64,000 bases of DNA from Saprospiraceae bacterium (GTDB taxonomy: Bacteria; Bacteroidota; Bacteroidia; Chitinophagales; Saprospiraceae). Position numbers and translations under genes: made by a program. Location of the stretch: assembly GCA_016715405.1 (NCBI GenBank), contig JADKAE010000019.1, positions 1-64,000 of the forward strand. Reading direction: 5' to 3'. Below, one piece after another: positions 46,268 to 55,136 of this stretch. How positions within the stretch are numbered: position 1 is the stretch's first letter; every line of letters starts with the position of its first letter. The notes under the pieces were generated by a model that was not told the DNA's origin, did not search any database, and saw nothing but the letters and a program-made list of their open reading frames with translations.

Positions 46268-47599
46268 ATGAACAATATCCTCATCATAGGCGCCGGCAGG
46301 TCTTCTACGGCGCTCATCAACTACGTACTCGAAAAAGCGCGCGACCGCAACTGGACCGTCACCGTCGCCGACGCCGACCCCGATTTGGCCAAGCAAAAAG
46401 TCAACGACCACCCCAACGGCCGTGCCGCCTGGCTCGACGTGCTGAAAGTCAACGACCGCCGCGACCTCATCAGTCGCCACGATATCGTGGTGTCGCTAAT
46501 GCCCGCGCACCTGCACATCGAAGTCGCGCTCGATTGTATTAAGTTAAAAAAACACCTCATCACGGCCTCGTACGTATCGCAGGAAATGCACAAACTCAGC
46601 GACGCCGCCCGCAGCCACGACCTCATTTTTATGGGAGAAATGGGTCTCGACCCCGGCATCGACCACATGTCGGCGATGCAAAAAATCCACCAGATCAAGC
46701 GCCACGGCGGCCACCTGACGGCTTTTCGCTCTTATACCGGCGGACTCATCGCCCCTGAAAGCGACGACAATCCCTGGCACTACAAATTCACCTGGAACCC
46801 GCGAAATGTGGTTTTGGCCGGACAAGGCACTGCGCAATTCCTCGAAAGCGGCAAATTCAGGTACATCCCCTACAACCGCCTGTTCTCCAAATACTGGGTA
46901 GTGGACATCCCCGGCATGGGCGACTACGAAGTCTACGCCAACCGCGACTCGCTGCTCTACCGCGACGTATACGGCCTGAGCGGCATACCCAACATCCTGC
47001 GCGGCACCATTCGGCATACCGGTTTCTGCGATGCCTGGAACGCCCTGCGCAAAATAGGCCTCACCGACAACTCCTTCCCCATCGTTGATTCGGGCGACCT
47101 CACCTACCACGAGCTCATGGAAGCTTATGCCGGCGGGGGCCCGGGGTCGGTCAAAGACCGCATCGCGCGCCTGCTCGACCAGGAAGTCGACTCCCCCGTC
47201 ATGGAAAAGCTGGAATGGCTGGGATTGTTCCGCAAAACCAAGATACACGTAGCCAACGCCACCCCTGCCCTGATCCTCGAAGACCTGCTGCTCAAAAAAT
47301 GGGCGCTCAAGCCGAGCGACAAGGATATGATCATCATGCACCACGAATTCGAGTACATCCTGGAAAACCAAACCCGCCTGCTCAAGTCCACGCTGGTCAT
47401 GAAAGGCGCCAACGAACACGACACCGCGATGGCCCGCCTGGTAGGCCTGCCCATCGGCATTTTTGTCCGCCTGGTGATGGAAGGAAAAATCAAAGCCACC
47501 GGCGTGAATATCCCGGTTATGCAGGAGGTGTATGACCCGGTGTTGGAGGAGTTGGCGACGTATGGGGTGGTGTTTAGGGAGGAGGAGACGATTCTTTGA
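46268..47599 (+). CDS. Saccharopine dehydrogenase-family oxidoreductase (second copy, Lys9-like)
   Basis: This protein of 443 residues has a Rossmann start (NILIIGAGRSSTALINYVLE). Saccharopine reductase features follow: VVSLMPAHLHIEVALDCI, ITASYVSQEM, MGEMGLDPGIDHMSAM and SYTGGLIAPESDDNPWHYK. It is closer to the yeast Lys9 / plant LKR-SDH dehydrogenase half than the first copy at 37357. Saccharopine as substrate is plausible for lysine degradation, but no lysine-ketoglutarate reductase is in the window. Confidence 0.82.
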   Translation: MNNILIIGAGRSSTALINYVLEKARDRNWTVTVADADPDLAKQKVNDHPNGRAAWLDVLKVNDRRDLISRHDIVVSLMPAHLHIEVALDCIKLKKHLITASYVSQEMHKLSDAARSHDLIFMGEMGLDPGIDHMSAMQKIHQIKRHGGHLTAFRSYTGGLIAPESDDNPWHYKFTWNPRNVVLAGQGTAQFLESGKFRYIPYNRLFSKYWVVDIPGMGDYEVYANRDSLLYRDVYGLSGIPNILRGTIRHTGFCDAWNALRKIGLTDNSFPIVDSGDLTYHELMEAYAGGGPGSVKDRIARLLDQEVDSPVMEKLEWLGLFRKTKIHVANATPALILEDLLLKKWALKPSDKDMIIMHHEFEYILENQTRLLKSTLVMKGANEHDTAMARLVGLPIGIFVRLVMEGKIKATGVNIPVMQEVYDPVLEELATYGVVFREEETIL

Positions 47600-47734
47600 T
47601 TTCGGATTTGGGATTTCGGAATGCGGAATTGTGCACCTGAGCTTAGCTATGCCTTTTTTTTCATTTCCTTTTTAATGCCACATGGATACTAGTGCAAGGT
47701 GGGGGTCGCCGGAGGCTTACAGTACTCCGCTCCC

Positions 47735-49240
47735 TCAAATATACCCCATCCTTGCAAAACAATCAAGATACGTAACGTTTTTTTCGGCAGTAGAGCGGCC
47801 GCTAGGCTCACTCCCTCTCTCCCTCCCTCCCTCTCTCCCTCCTATCAATGCGTTCACCGCCGCCCCCGGCTGTATCAACTTCCCCGTTTCCTTCGTATTC
47901 CGGGTGTTTTTGCCGGTGTCGCGCAGGATGCGGTAGGCTTCTTTGGTAGTCAGCGAGGGCTTGAGGCTTTTCATCAGGCCGACAAGGCCGGCTACGTAGG
48001 GCGTGGCCATCGAAGTGCCGTTGTAGGCTTCGTATTTGCTGCCGGGGATGGTGGAATAGATGTTTACGCCGGGGGCTGCCAGTCCCATGTCGATGTTGTT
48101 GACGTAGTTGGAGAAGACGGCACGGTTGAGTTCGGAGTCGATGGCGCTGACGCATCTTTTTCGTAGGCTTTTTGTCGACTCTGGTTGCTGCGACCGCCCA
48201 GCGACAAGGAGACGGCATCTACCCTATTGTCGGCGGCTTCGATAATGCCGGCGATGATGGTCTGCTGCGTGCCCATGCCGGAGGCGTTGAGGACTTTGAT
48301 GCTGGAGATGCTCACAAAGTTATTGTCGCGCGAGAAGGAGGCCACTCCTACCCCATTGTTGGAGACGGCGCCGGCGATGCCCGCACAGTGAGTGCCGTGG
48401 CCTTTGGGGTCGTTATCGTAGGTGGATTTGACGGAGGTGTAGTTGCCCTTTAAGTCCTCGTGTTGGGCGTCCACGCCGGTATCGAGGATGGCGATACGAG
48501 CTTTTTTGACGGGTTTGGCTTTGGCTAATTCGGTGTAGAGCTGGTCGACCGACATGGCGTCGAAACCCCAGAGGTGGGTTACGCCGGGGTCGTTGATGCC
48601 GAAGCGTTTGTTGATTTCGGGTAATTGTTTGGCAGGTAGCGGCGTTACATTGATCTGCTCGTTTTCTTCGAGCCATTCTACGCCTTTCAGGCGGTTTATA
48701 GCCTTTTTGATTTTGCCGATTTTGCTTTCCTGGTCTTTCGGCACGTCGATGACGTAGTAGTCGTCGAGGTCGGTGGCGGCGGCATCCAGGGGTTGGAAGG
48801 CGCGGCGGTAGGTGACGCCGTATTTTTCGGCAATCGCGTCGAGCAGGCCGGCATCGGCGCCTTCGCGCAATTCGACGAGCAGTTCAGCCTGGCTGTCGAG
48901 GGCGACGTCACTCACTGCGTTGTCCTGCTGCGTCCAACCCTGGCGGGCCTGGTACCAGGCAAGCGAGGCGATGATAACGGTTATAGCTACAAAAAACCAC
49001 TGCCGGAAGCGCACCAGCCATTGGAAACTGAGTCCGGCCGCGCTCAGCAATACGATATCGCACCATGTGGAAAGGCGGAACGAAAAAGCTCTCGGGGCCT
49101 ATGAGTCCGTCGAGGAAATACAAGGCAAACGAGGCAAAGAACAGGTTGCGGAATACCGTGTCCCAAGGCTTCTTGTCGCGGTTGTAGAACCACAGGGAAA
49201 GCATGAGGGCGCTGGTGAGGTAGCTCAGGATAGTGATCAT
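47735..49240 (-). CDS. S8 subtilisin-like protease with N-terminal membrane helices, disrupted
   Basis: The N-terminus (MITILSYLTSALMLSLWFYN ...) has two hydrophobic helices, and a third (WFFVAITVIIASLAWYQA) lies after the first break near 49060-49085. A propeptide-like region and the catalytic domain follow, with Asp in IAILDTGVDAQHEDL, His in GHGTHCAGIAG and Ser in NGTSMATPYVAGL. Near 48150 the frame changes. The segment between SLSLGG and VSAIDSELNRAVFSN, which in subtilases carries the AAGN oxyanion-hole Asn, is absent, about 30 residues shorter than expected. This is more than a one-base error. The C-terminal tail is a purine-rich low-complexity stretch. The gene is probably non-functional as given, or the sequence is locally wrong. 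The gap 47600-47734 holds only a weak GATTTCGG direct repeat. Confidence 0.75.
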
Positions 49241-49346
49241 AATGGCTGGTTTTTTACAACTATAATAACGCAAATTAGGGGATTTAGGGTTTGGGGTGAT
49301 CTATTATTCGTCTAAAATCGTTGTATAAGCGATTAATGTGGTTTTT

Positions 49347-49429
49347 TACCGCAGAGTGAAGGGAGTTAATTCGCAGAGTTACGCAGAGTGGCACTACAAT
49401 TCTGCGTAACTCCTTTAACTCTGCGGTTA
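49347..49429. repeat. ACCGCAGAG palindrome in a divergent gap
   Basis: TTACCGCAGAGTGAAGGGAG, then TTCGCAGAGTTACGCAGAGT, is matched by a return arm TCTGCGTAACTCCTTTAACT ending in CTGCGGTTAA. It lies upstream of both the protease and trxB, so in this case it is not at a gene end. The rest of the 49274-49515 gap contains the trxB promoter. Confidence 0.88.
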
Positions 49430-49466
49430 ATAAAAAACTGTGCCCATATGTAACCCACATTACAGA

Positions 49467-49494
49467 TTGACATTGGAAGGAATCCTTATTTTTG
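49467..49494 (+). promoter_or_regulatory. Promoter of trxB
   Basis: TTG (49467-49469), a 17-base spacer and TATTTTTG (49487-49494) match the Bacteroidota consensus, 21 bases before the start codon. The spacer is slightly short. Confidence 0.55.
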
Positions 49495-49515
49495 CGCCGT
49501 TAAAGCAAAAACATC

Positions 49516-50451
49516 ATGGCAGAACAACTCAAATGTCTCATTATCGGCTCCGGCCCGGCCGGCTATACCGCCGCTATATACGCAGCCCGCGCTAATATGC
49601 ATCCGGTTTTATACACCGGCAAAGACCCCGGCGGGCAATTGATTATCACAACCGACGTGGAAAACTACCCGGGTTATCCCGATGGCATACTCGGCCCGGA
49701 GATGATGGAGGATTTCCGCAAGCAGGCGGAGCGCTTCGGCACGGATGTGCGCTATGAACTGATCGAAAAGGTGGATTTCAGCGGTCCAGTACACAAGGCC
49801 TGGACGGATACCGGCCACGAGCTGCACGCGCATACGGTGATCATCGCTACCGGCGCCAGCGCCAAATGGCTGGGTTTGGAATCCGAGAAGCGCCTCACCA
49901 ACAAAGGCGTGTCGGCCTGCGCAGTGTGCGACGGTTTTTTCTTCCGGGGTAAGGAAGTCGCCGTAGTAGGCGGCGGCGATACGGCGGCGGAAGAAGCCTC
50001 CTATCTGGCCAAGTTGTGCCCAAAAGTGCACCTGCTGGTGCGCCGCGACGAGCTTCGCGCTTCCAAGATTATGCAGGAGAGGGTGATAAAAACCCCCAAT
50101 ATCGAAGTGCACTGGAATACCGAAACAGTGGAAGTCCTGGGCGACGAGGCGGTTACCGGCCTTCGCGTAAAGCAAAATAAAACGGGAGAAGAAAGCATAC
50201 TGCCCGTACAAGGTTTTTTCGTAGCCATCGGCCACAAACCCAATACGGATATTTTCAAAGGCTGGCTGGACATGGACGAAACGGGTTACCTGATCACCAA
50301 ACCCGGCCGTACCCTCACCAACATAGAAGGCGTATTTGCCAGCGGCGACGCCCAGGATAACGTATACCGCCAGGCCGGGACCGCTGCCGGCACCGGTTGC
50401 ATGGCCGCTCTCGACGCCGAGCGCTACCTGGTGGAAAAAGGCATCGAATAA
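49516..50451 (+). CDS. trxB: Thioredoxin-disulfide reductase
   Basis: This NADPH-dependent FAD enzyme reduces thioredoxin. The protein of 311 residues has the FAD motif LIIGSGPAGYTAAIYAARA, the redox-active CAVCDG (in GVSACAVCDGFFF), the NADPH motif VAVVGGGDTAAEEA and the C-terminal FASGDAQDNVYRQA. It is intact and of standard length. The agmatine deiminase gene starts 3 bases after its stop, so the two are probably cotranscribed. Confidence 0.95.
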   Translation: MAEQLKCLIIGSGPAGYTAAIYAARANMHPVLYTGKDPGGQLIITTDVENYPGYPDGILGPEMMEDFRKQAERFGTDVRYELIEKVDFSGPVHKAWTDTGHELHAHTVIIATGASAKWLGLESEKRLTNKGVSACAVCDGFFFRGKEVAVVGGGDTAAEEASYLAKLCPKVHLLVRRDELRASKIMQERVIKTPNIEVHWNTETVEVLGDEAVTGLRVKQNKTGEESILPVQGFFVAIGHKPNTDIFKGWLDMDETGYLITKPGRTLTNIEGVFASGDAQDNVYRQAGTAAGTGCMAALDAERYLVEKGIE

Positions 50452-50454
50452 CGC

Positions 50455-51477
50455 ATGGCCCGTCGACGACTGCCTGCCGAGTGGGAGCCGCAGAGCGCGG
50501 TGCAATTCACTTTTCCCCACGCCGATTCCGATTGGGCGGAGAGCCTGGAGGAGGTTATTCCCTGTTTTGTGGAATGTATCACCCAGGTGAGCCGGTTCGA
50601 AAAGGTGGTCGTCGTTTGTGCTGATGTAGAGGAAGTCAGGGCACTGCTGCCCGATGCCAAAGCGGCAAACCTGCGTCTCGTATCCCTGCCCAGCAACGAC
50701 ACCTGGGCGCGCGACCACGGCGCCATTACGATTGAAGAAGACGGCAAACCCGTTTTGCTCGATTTTATGTTCAACGGCTGGGGGCTGAAGTTTGCAGCGG
50801 ATAAAGACAATCTGATTACCGCAGGGCTCTCGCAAAAAGGCGTCTTCGGCGATACTCAGCGCCGCATTGCCGGACTGGTATTCGAAGGCGGCGGCATCGA
50901 AAGCGACGGACAGGGCACCCTGCTCACCACCGCCGAATGCCTGTTGTCGCCCAACCGCAACCCACATTTATCGCAAGAAGAAATAGAAGCGCAGCTGTAT
51001 GATCTGTTGGGAGTTGAGCGCGTACTGTGGCTGCACCACGGCTACCTGGCAGGCGACGATACCGATTCGCATATCGACACGCTTGCCCGGTTTTGTAGCG
51101 CGGATACTATCGCGTACGTAAAATGCAGCGATGATCGGGACGAGCATTATGTGGAATTAGCAAAAATGGAATCGGAATTGAGGCAATTGAAGATGGTAGA
51201 TGGCAAGCCTTACAAGCTGGTCCCCCTACCCTGGCCCGATGCCTGCTTTGCGGATGACGGCCATCGTTTGCCGGCTACGTATGCTAATTTCTTGATTATC
51301 AATGGGGCTGTATTGGTTCCGACTTACGGGGTGGCGCAGGATGGGGAGGCGTTGAGTGTTTTGCAAGGTTGTTTCCCCGACCGGGAGATTATCGGGATTA
51401 ATTGCCGGGCGTTGATTGAGCAGCATGGGTCGTTGCATTGTATTTCGATGCAATTTCCGGAGGGGGTGGTTGTTTAG
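50455..51477 (+). CDS. aguA: Agmatine deiminase / peptidyl-arginine deiminase-family protein
   Basis: It hydrolyses agmatine to N-carbamoylputrescine. The protein of 340 residues has PAEWEPQSAVQFTFPH, NDTWARDHGAI, LVFEGGGIESDGQGTLL, the catalytic His-x-Asp in DTDSHIDTLARF and the nucleophilic Cys in GSLHCISMQFP. The Gly-rich EGGGIE and the 340-residue length fit AguA rather than arginine deiminase. The next gene but one repeat away is the matching amidase, which supports agmatine as the substrate. Confidence 0.9.
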   Translation: MARRRLPAEWEPQSAVQFTFPHADSDWAESLEEVIPCFVECITQVSRFEKVVVVCADVEEVRALLPDAKAANLRLVSLPSNDTWARDHGAITIEEDGKPVLLDFMFNGWGLKFAADKDNLITAGLSQKGVFGDTQRRIAGLVFEGGGIESDGQGTLLTTAECLLSPNRNPHLSQEEIEAQLYDLLGVERVLWLHHGYLAGDDTDSHIDTLARFCSADTIAYVKCSDDRDEHYVELAKMESELRQLKMVDGKPYKLVPLPWPDACFADDGHRLPATYANFLIINGAVLVPTYGVAQDGEALSVLQGCFPDREIIGINCRALIEQHGSLHCISMQFPEGVVV

Positions 51478-51491
51478 GCATGGGTTTTATT

Positions 51492-51585
51492 TACCGCAGA
51501 GTTAAAGGAGTTAAACGCAGAGTTACGCCGAGTAACTATAAAACTCTGCGACACTCTGCGTTTAACTCCTTTAACTCTGCGGTTT
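51492..51585. repeat. ACCGCAGAGTTAAAGGAG palindrome, best-preserved copy
   Basis: TACCGCAGAGTTAAAGGAGT, then AAACGCAGAGTTACGCCGAG, centre AACTATAAAACTC, and a nearly exact return arm ending TTTAACTCTGCGGTTTA. It lies between the aguA and aguB genes, leaving 14 bases before the aguB start. Confidence 0.93.
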
Positions 51586-51599
51586 AAAAATAATCAAAG

Positions 51600-52484
51600 A
51601 TGCAAAAGCTGAAAATAGGCATCGTACAACAAAGCTGCATTGACGAGCGCAAGGCCAATGTTGAAAAAAGCATAGCCGGCATTCGGGCGTGCGCTGCGCA
51701 GGGCGCCCAGCTCGTCGTATTGCAGGAGTTGCACACCGGCGTTTAGTTCTGTCAGGCGGAAGATGCCGACCGTTTTGACATGGCGGAATCTATCCCTGGG
51801 CCTTCTACCGGAGAATTTGGCAAGATAGCCAAGGAACTGGGCATCGTGCTGGTGACCTCGCTATTTGAAAGAAGAGCGCCCGGTATCTACCACAATACCG
51901 CGGTCGTATTGGAAAAAGACGGAAGCATAGCCGGCAAGTACCGCAAAATGCACATCCCCGACGACCCGGCATACTATGAAAAATTCTATTTCACGCCCGG
52001 CGACCTGGGCTTTACGCCGATAGCTACCTCCATAGGCAAACTAGGCATCCTCGTATGCTGGGATCAGTGGTACCCCGAGGCGGCGCGGCTGATGGCCATG
52101 GCCGGCGCGGAGGTATTGATCTACCCTACCGCCATCGGTTGGGCCTCCAGCGATGAAAAAGCCGAGCAAGACCGGCAGTTTGGAGCCTGGCAGACCATAC
52201 AGCGGGGCCACGCGGTGGCCAACGGCTTGCCCGTGGTTTCAGTGAATCGCACCGGCTTTGAATCCGACTGGACAGGCGTCACCGACGGCATAAATTTCTG
52301 GGGACAGAGTTTTGTGGCGGGTCCGCAGGGAGAAATCCTTTTTCAGGCGCCGGCGCATGAAGAGGTGAATACCGTCATTGAAATTGACCTGGCACGCACG
52401 GAGAAGGTGCGGCGTATGTGGCCTTTTTTCCGCGACAGACGGATTGATGAATTCGGGGAGCTGACAAGGAGATTCAGGGATTGA
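51600..52484 (+). CDS. aguB: N-carbamoylputrescine amidohydrolase, interrupted by an in-frame TAG
   Basis: This nitrilase-superfamily enzyme (carbamoylputrescine to putrescine, CO2, NH3) would have 294 residues. The catalytic triad is all encoded: Glu in LVVLQELHTG, Lys in GKYRKMHIPDD and Cys in ILVCWDQWYPE. Codon 49 (51744-51746) is TAG where family members have Tyr (YFCQ). The frame is otherwise unbroken from ATG 51600 to 52484. A restart at ATG 51780 would lack the catalytic Glu. The change is a substitution, not a homopolymer slip, so it is either a sequencing error or a real nonsense mutation. Confidence 0.85.
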
Positions 52485-52489
52485 GGCTG

Positions 52490-52513
52490 TGCGACTGTAG
52501 GACTTTAAGTCCC
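52490..52513. repeat. Remnant GACTGTAG octamers
   Basis: GACTGTAG and GACTTTAA follow a degenerate unit directly after the aguB stop and overlap the end of the convergent Nudix gene. This is a minimal copy of the octamer family. Confidence 0.65.
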
Positions 52514-53080
52514 ACACTCCCACCCTCTTAATCTCTGCCCCTGTTCCTCCATCCACAATTTTACCCTGAAGAGTGCCATAATCGACAGGGCGTCGGTGAT
52601 GCGGCCGTCGAGGACCATAGCGAGGGCTTCTGAGAATTTCACCTTTTTTACCGTAATATCTTCCGTGTCTTCGGGCGCAGACTCGCCGAAGCTGAGATCT
52701 TGGGCGAGGAAAACCGTGCCGGCTTCGTCGGTGACGGAATTCGAGGCATGAAAGTCGAGTAGTTTTGTCCATTTCCGGGCGGAAATTCCCGTTTCTTCCA
52801 GCAATTCTCGTTTAGCGGTGTCTAGCGGGGAGGTGCCCAGGGGGCAGCCGCCTTCGGGGATTTCCCCAGCTGTATTGGTCGAGGGTGTAGCGGTATTGGC
52901 CTACGAGCCAGGTATACCCTTCCTCGTCGAGGGCACCACGCCGATAGCCAGGTTGTGGAAATGCACGACGCCGTATATACCGGGATTGCCGGCGGGGTTT
53001 ATCACTTGGCGATGTGTGACGTGTATCCAGGGATTGCGATATACTTCCTGATTGTCAATTGTTTGCCAGGGATTTGTCAT
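52505..53080 (-). CDS. Nudix hydrolase, ADP-ribose pyrophosphatase type (two frameshifts)
   Basis: From ATG 53078-53080 the frame reads MTNPWQTIDNQEVYRNPWIH and VVHFHNLAIGVV. It shifts at GGG 52931-52933 (one missing) and C4 52864-52867 (one extra). The repaired middle (GQYRYTLDQYSWEIPEGGCP) leads into AKRELLEETGISARKW. The Nudix box is nearly complete: Gly and REL-EETG are present, but the first box Glu is Thr in the C-P-L-G-T-S stretch. The repaired length of about 191 residues fits the ADP-ribose/ADP-sugar group. The start codon abuts a GTTGTCGGTT repeat. Confidence 0.8.
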
Positions 53081-53127
53081 GTTGTCGGTTGTCGGTTATC
53101 GGTTGTCAGTTTCTGTTAGGGCGACAA
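53081..53127. repeat. GTTGTCGGTTATCGGTTGTC short repeat
   Basis: Direct copies of CGGTTGTC/CGGTTATC occupy the 48-base gap between two minus-strand genes. A distal CGACAAC can pair with the proximal GTTGTCG. It looks like another, smaller family of the same hairpin type. Confidence 0.5.
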
Positions 53128-53128
53128 C

Positions 53129-53899
53129 TCACAAATACCCTTTTATTGCGTAAGCCACACAACCCACCCATTCTTTAATCAGCAATTCCCAGCGGTAAAA
53201 GCACAGTTTTTCCGGAAACAGCCAAAATTCGGGTTCGAGGCGGTCGTTTTCGCTGATAAAATCGACAGGATAGGCGTCGGGCTTGATGCCCACTTTATCA
53301 AAACAACCTTTCGCCCTTTGCATATTCCAGGCGGAAGTAATGAGCAGGCAGGAAGCGCCGGGGTATTCGGCGTCGAGTATTTTTTTTGAAAAAAGGGCGG
53401 TCTCCCAGGTATTGCGGGAAGCGGGTTCAATAATAATATCGGCGGGAGGTATTCCCAGTTGCAAAAGGAAAGCTTTCACCTCTTCCGCTTCGGAGTAGGC
53501 TTGATTGTACAAGTTGCCCGACCCGCCGCTGAGCATGATCTTTTTGATTTTTCCCCTGCGGTATAATTCCAGCGCATTGACAAAGCGGTTGCCCCTTTCG
53601 CTCAGATTGTGCAAGCCGTGGCTTTCAGAAAGGCTGGAATTGGAATATCCGCCGAGTAAAATGCCAATATCGTAGGGTTGAGAAATAGATTCTACCTGTA
53701 TACCGTTGGGTTCCCACCACTTATACACCTGGTTGCAGATAAAATGATTGCTAAAAAAGAAAAACAGTCCCACTGCCTTATACAGACTACGCCGTCGCCA
53801 TTTTTCATTTTTAATAAAAACAGCCCCCAGCAAAGCAATAGCTATCCAGGTAATCGGCTTAATAAGAAAAACGAGCACCTTTGACAGGATAAAAAACAT
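53129..53899 (-). CDS. YdcF/ElyC-family (DUF218) membrane protein
   Basis: This protein of 256 residues has two N-terminal membrane helices (FFILSKVLVFLIKPITWIAI and SLYKAVGLFFFFSNHF). The DUF218 domain follows, with YDIGILLGGYSNSS, KIKKIMLSGGSGNLYN, EPASRNTWETALFSKK and CLLITSAWNMQRAKGCFDK. ElyC/SanA-type proteins affect envelope synthesis, possibly through undecaprenyl-phosphate use. The biochemical activity is not established. Confidence 0.85.
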   Translation of the reverse strand: MFFILSKVLVFLIKPITWIAIALLGAVFIKNEKWRRRSLYKAVGLFFFFSNHFICNQVYKWWEPNGIQVESISQPYDIGILLGGYSNSSLSESHGLHNLSERGNRFVNALELYRRGKIKKIMLSGGSGNLYNQAYSEAEEVKAFLLQLGIPPADIIIEPASRNTWETALFSKKILDAEYPGASCLLITSAWNMQRAKGCFDKVGIKPDAYPVDFISENDRLEPEFWLFPEKLCFYRWELLIKEWVGCVAYAIKGYL

Positions 53900-53913
53900 G
53901 ATAATACCTGTTT

Positions 53914-53976
53914 AGGTTGTAGGTTGTAAGTTGTAGGTTCCAAACGGGATAAACCCTCATAAACCTTCATAAACGA
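53914..53976. repeat. GGTTGTA and CATAAACC short direct repeats
   Basis: Three or four GGTTGTA/AGTTGTA heptamers (53914-53938) are followed by GATAAACCCTCATAAACCTT and CATAAACG. The two halves are not clear complements, so this is a weak, possibly decayed example of the intergenic repeat type. Confidence 0.5.
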
Positions 53977-53990
53977 TAGACATTATTGAT

Positions 53991-54650
53991 TTACATCCCA
54001 AAAGGTCCGGGCCCTTCGAGTAATTTCCCGAGAAAATAACTCAGCATAAAGGGTTTAAACAACACGAAGGTCAGCAGTGTAAACACCACGCCATACACTG
54101 CGCCCCAAAAGTGTTCATAGTGACCGATATGGTCGGTGCCGCGTCTATCCATGTACGAAGAATAGAACAGATAAGCCACGCCAAAAATCAGCGCCGGCAG
54201 CGGGGGAAACAAAAACCACTGCCAGGGATCGAGGATAATATACAAAAAAACAAGTGCGGAAGTCGCCCCAGAGGCGCCCAGCGCAGCATAGCCGTAATTA
54301 TCCTGATGGCGGATATAGGAAGGAAAAGAAGCTACCACGATAGCGCTGATATAAAAAAACAGAAAAATCAGTCGTCCGTAAAGCGGTCCGAACAACGAGC
54401 CGAAAACGCTTTCCGCCACCTCGCCAAATTGATACAACACAAACATATTGATCAATAAATGCCCCCAATCGGCGTGAATAAACCCGCTGGTGAGGAAGCG
54501 ATACCACTGCCCCGAGCGTTTCATCGTGGCGGGCGCAAAGAGCAACTTAGCCCTCATTTCGGGGTTGCTAAACGACTGCATAGAAATAAGCGCAGTCATA
54601 ATTACGAGCACAAGAGTCATACTCATCGTTCTACGGATTGGGTGCAACAA
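53991..54650 (-). CDS. Rhomboid-family intramembrane serine protease
   Basis: This protein of 219 residues has about six hydrophobic helices. The rhomboid Ser is in ALGASGATSALVF (GxSG) and the catalytic His in HYEHFWGAVYGVVF. The conserved HADWGHLLINMFVLYQFG before them is typical of the family. Substrates are unknown. A start at the internal ATG (54624-54626, MSMTLVLVIMTAL) is also possible. It ends 8 bases after the rlmH stop, and the genes run in the same direction. Confidence 0.88.
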   Translation of the reverse strand: MLHPIRRTMSMTLVLVIMTALISMQSFSNPEMRAKLLFAPATMKRSGQWYRFLTSGFIHADWGHLLINMFVLYQFGEVAESVFGSLFGPLYGRLIFLFFYISAIVVASFPSYIRHQDNYGYAALGASGATSALVFLYIILDPWQWFLFPPLPALIFGVAYLFYSSYMDRRGTDHIGHYEHFWGAVYGVVFTLLTFVLFKPFMLSYFLGKLLEGPGPFGM

Positions 54651-54658
54651 ATAGCCGG

Positions 54659-55132
54659 TCAGGCATTGTGATAAGGTTCATTGCGCAATATACTCATCGC
54701 GCGGTAAAGTTGTTCCAATAAAAACAAACGCACCATTTGATGCGAGAAAGTCATTTTGGACAGTGCCAGTTTGGCCTGGGCTTTGGCGTACACCTCATCG
54801 GAAAACCCGTAAGCGCCACCTACCAATAAAACCAGTCGTTTTGCGGACATCATCAGCCATTGGTCCAGCTGTTGGGCCAATTGCGTTGAAGTATAGTGCT
54901 GTCCTTTTTCATCGAGCAGGATTAAAAAATCGTCTTTTTTTAGCCGGCTTATCACCATTTCACCTTCTTTCTCCTTGAGTTGGAGCGCGGACAAAACGCC
55001 GGCGTTTTTTACATCCGGCAGCACCTGTATTTCAAAAGGAAGGTATTTTTTCACCCGCTTCTCATATAATTCGATGCCTTCTTCGAGGTAACGCGCGTTA
55101 GTTTTTCCTATGACCCACATTTCTAGTTTCAT
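54659..55132 (-). CDS. rlmH: 23S rRNA pseudouridine-1915 N3-methyltransferase
   Basis: This SPOUT-class methyltransferase modifies helix 69 of 23S rRNA. The protein of 157 residues has LILLDEKGQHYTSTQLAQQL, the SAM-binding knot VLLVGGAYGFSDEVYA, and SKMTFSHQMVRLFLLEQLYR with the terminal NEPYHNA. These are diagnostic. Four bases separate it from the upstream SWIM gene. Confidence 0.95.
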   Translation of the reverse strand: MKLEMWVIGKTNARYLEEGIELYEKRVKKYLPFEIQVLPDVKNAGVLSALQLKEKEGEMVISRLKKDDFLILLDEKGQHYTSTQLAQQLDQWLMMSAKRLVLLVGGAYGFSDEVYAKAQAKLALSKMTFSHQMVRLFLLEQLYRAMSILRNEPYHNA

Positions 55133-55136
55133 GGTC

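Noticed and set aside
47790..47850. Cloning vector remnant (GCGGCCGC NotI site and purine tract)
   Set aside because: The site continues in the protease reading frame and no other vector sequence is seen; an 8-base GC-rich word can occur by chance.
51744..51746. TAG read as an amino acid (recoded amber)
   Set aside because: TAG is used as a normal stop by aguA, the acyl-CoA dehydrogenase, the alkaline phosphatase and the YciO-like gene in the same window, so recoding is not general.
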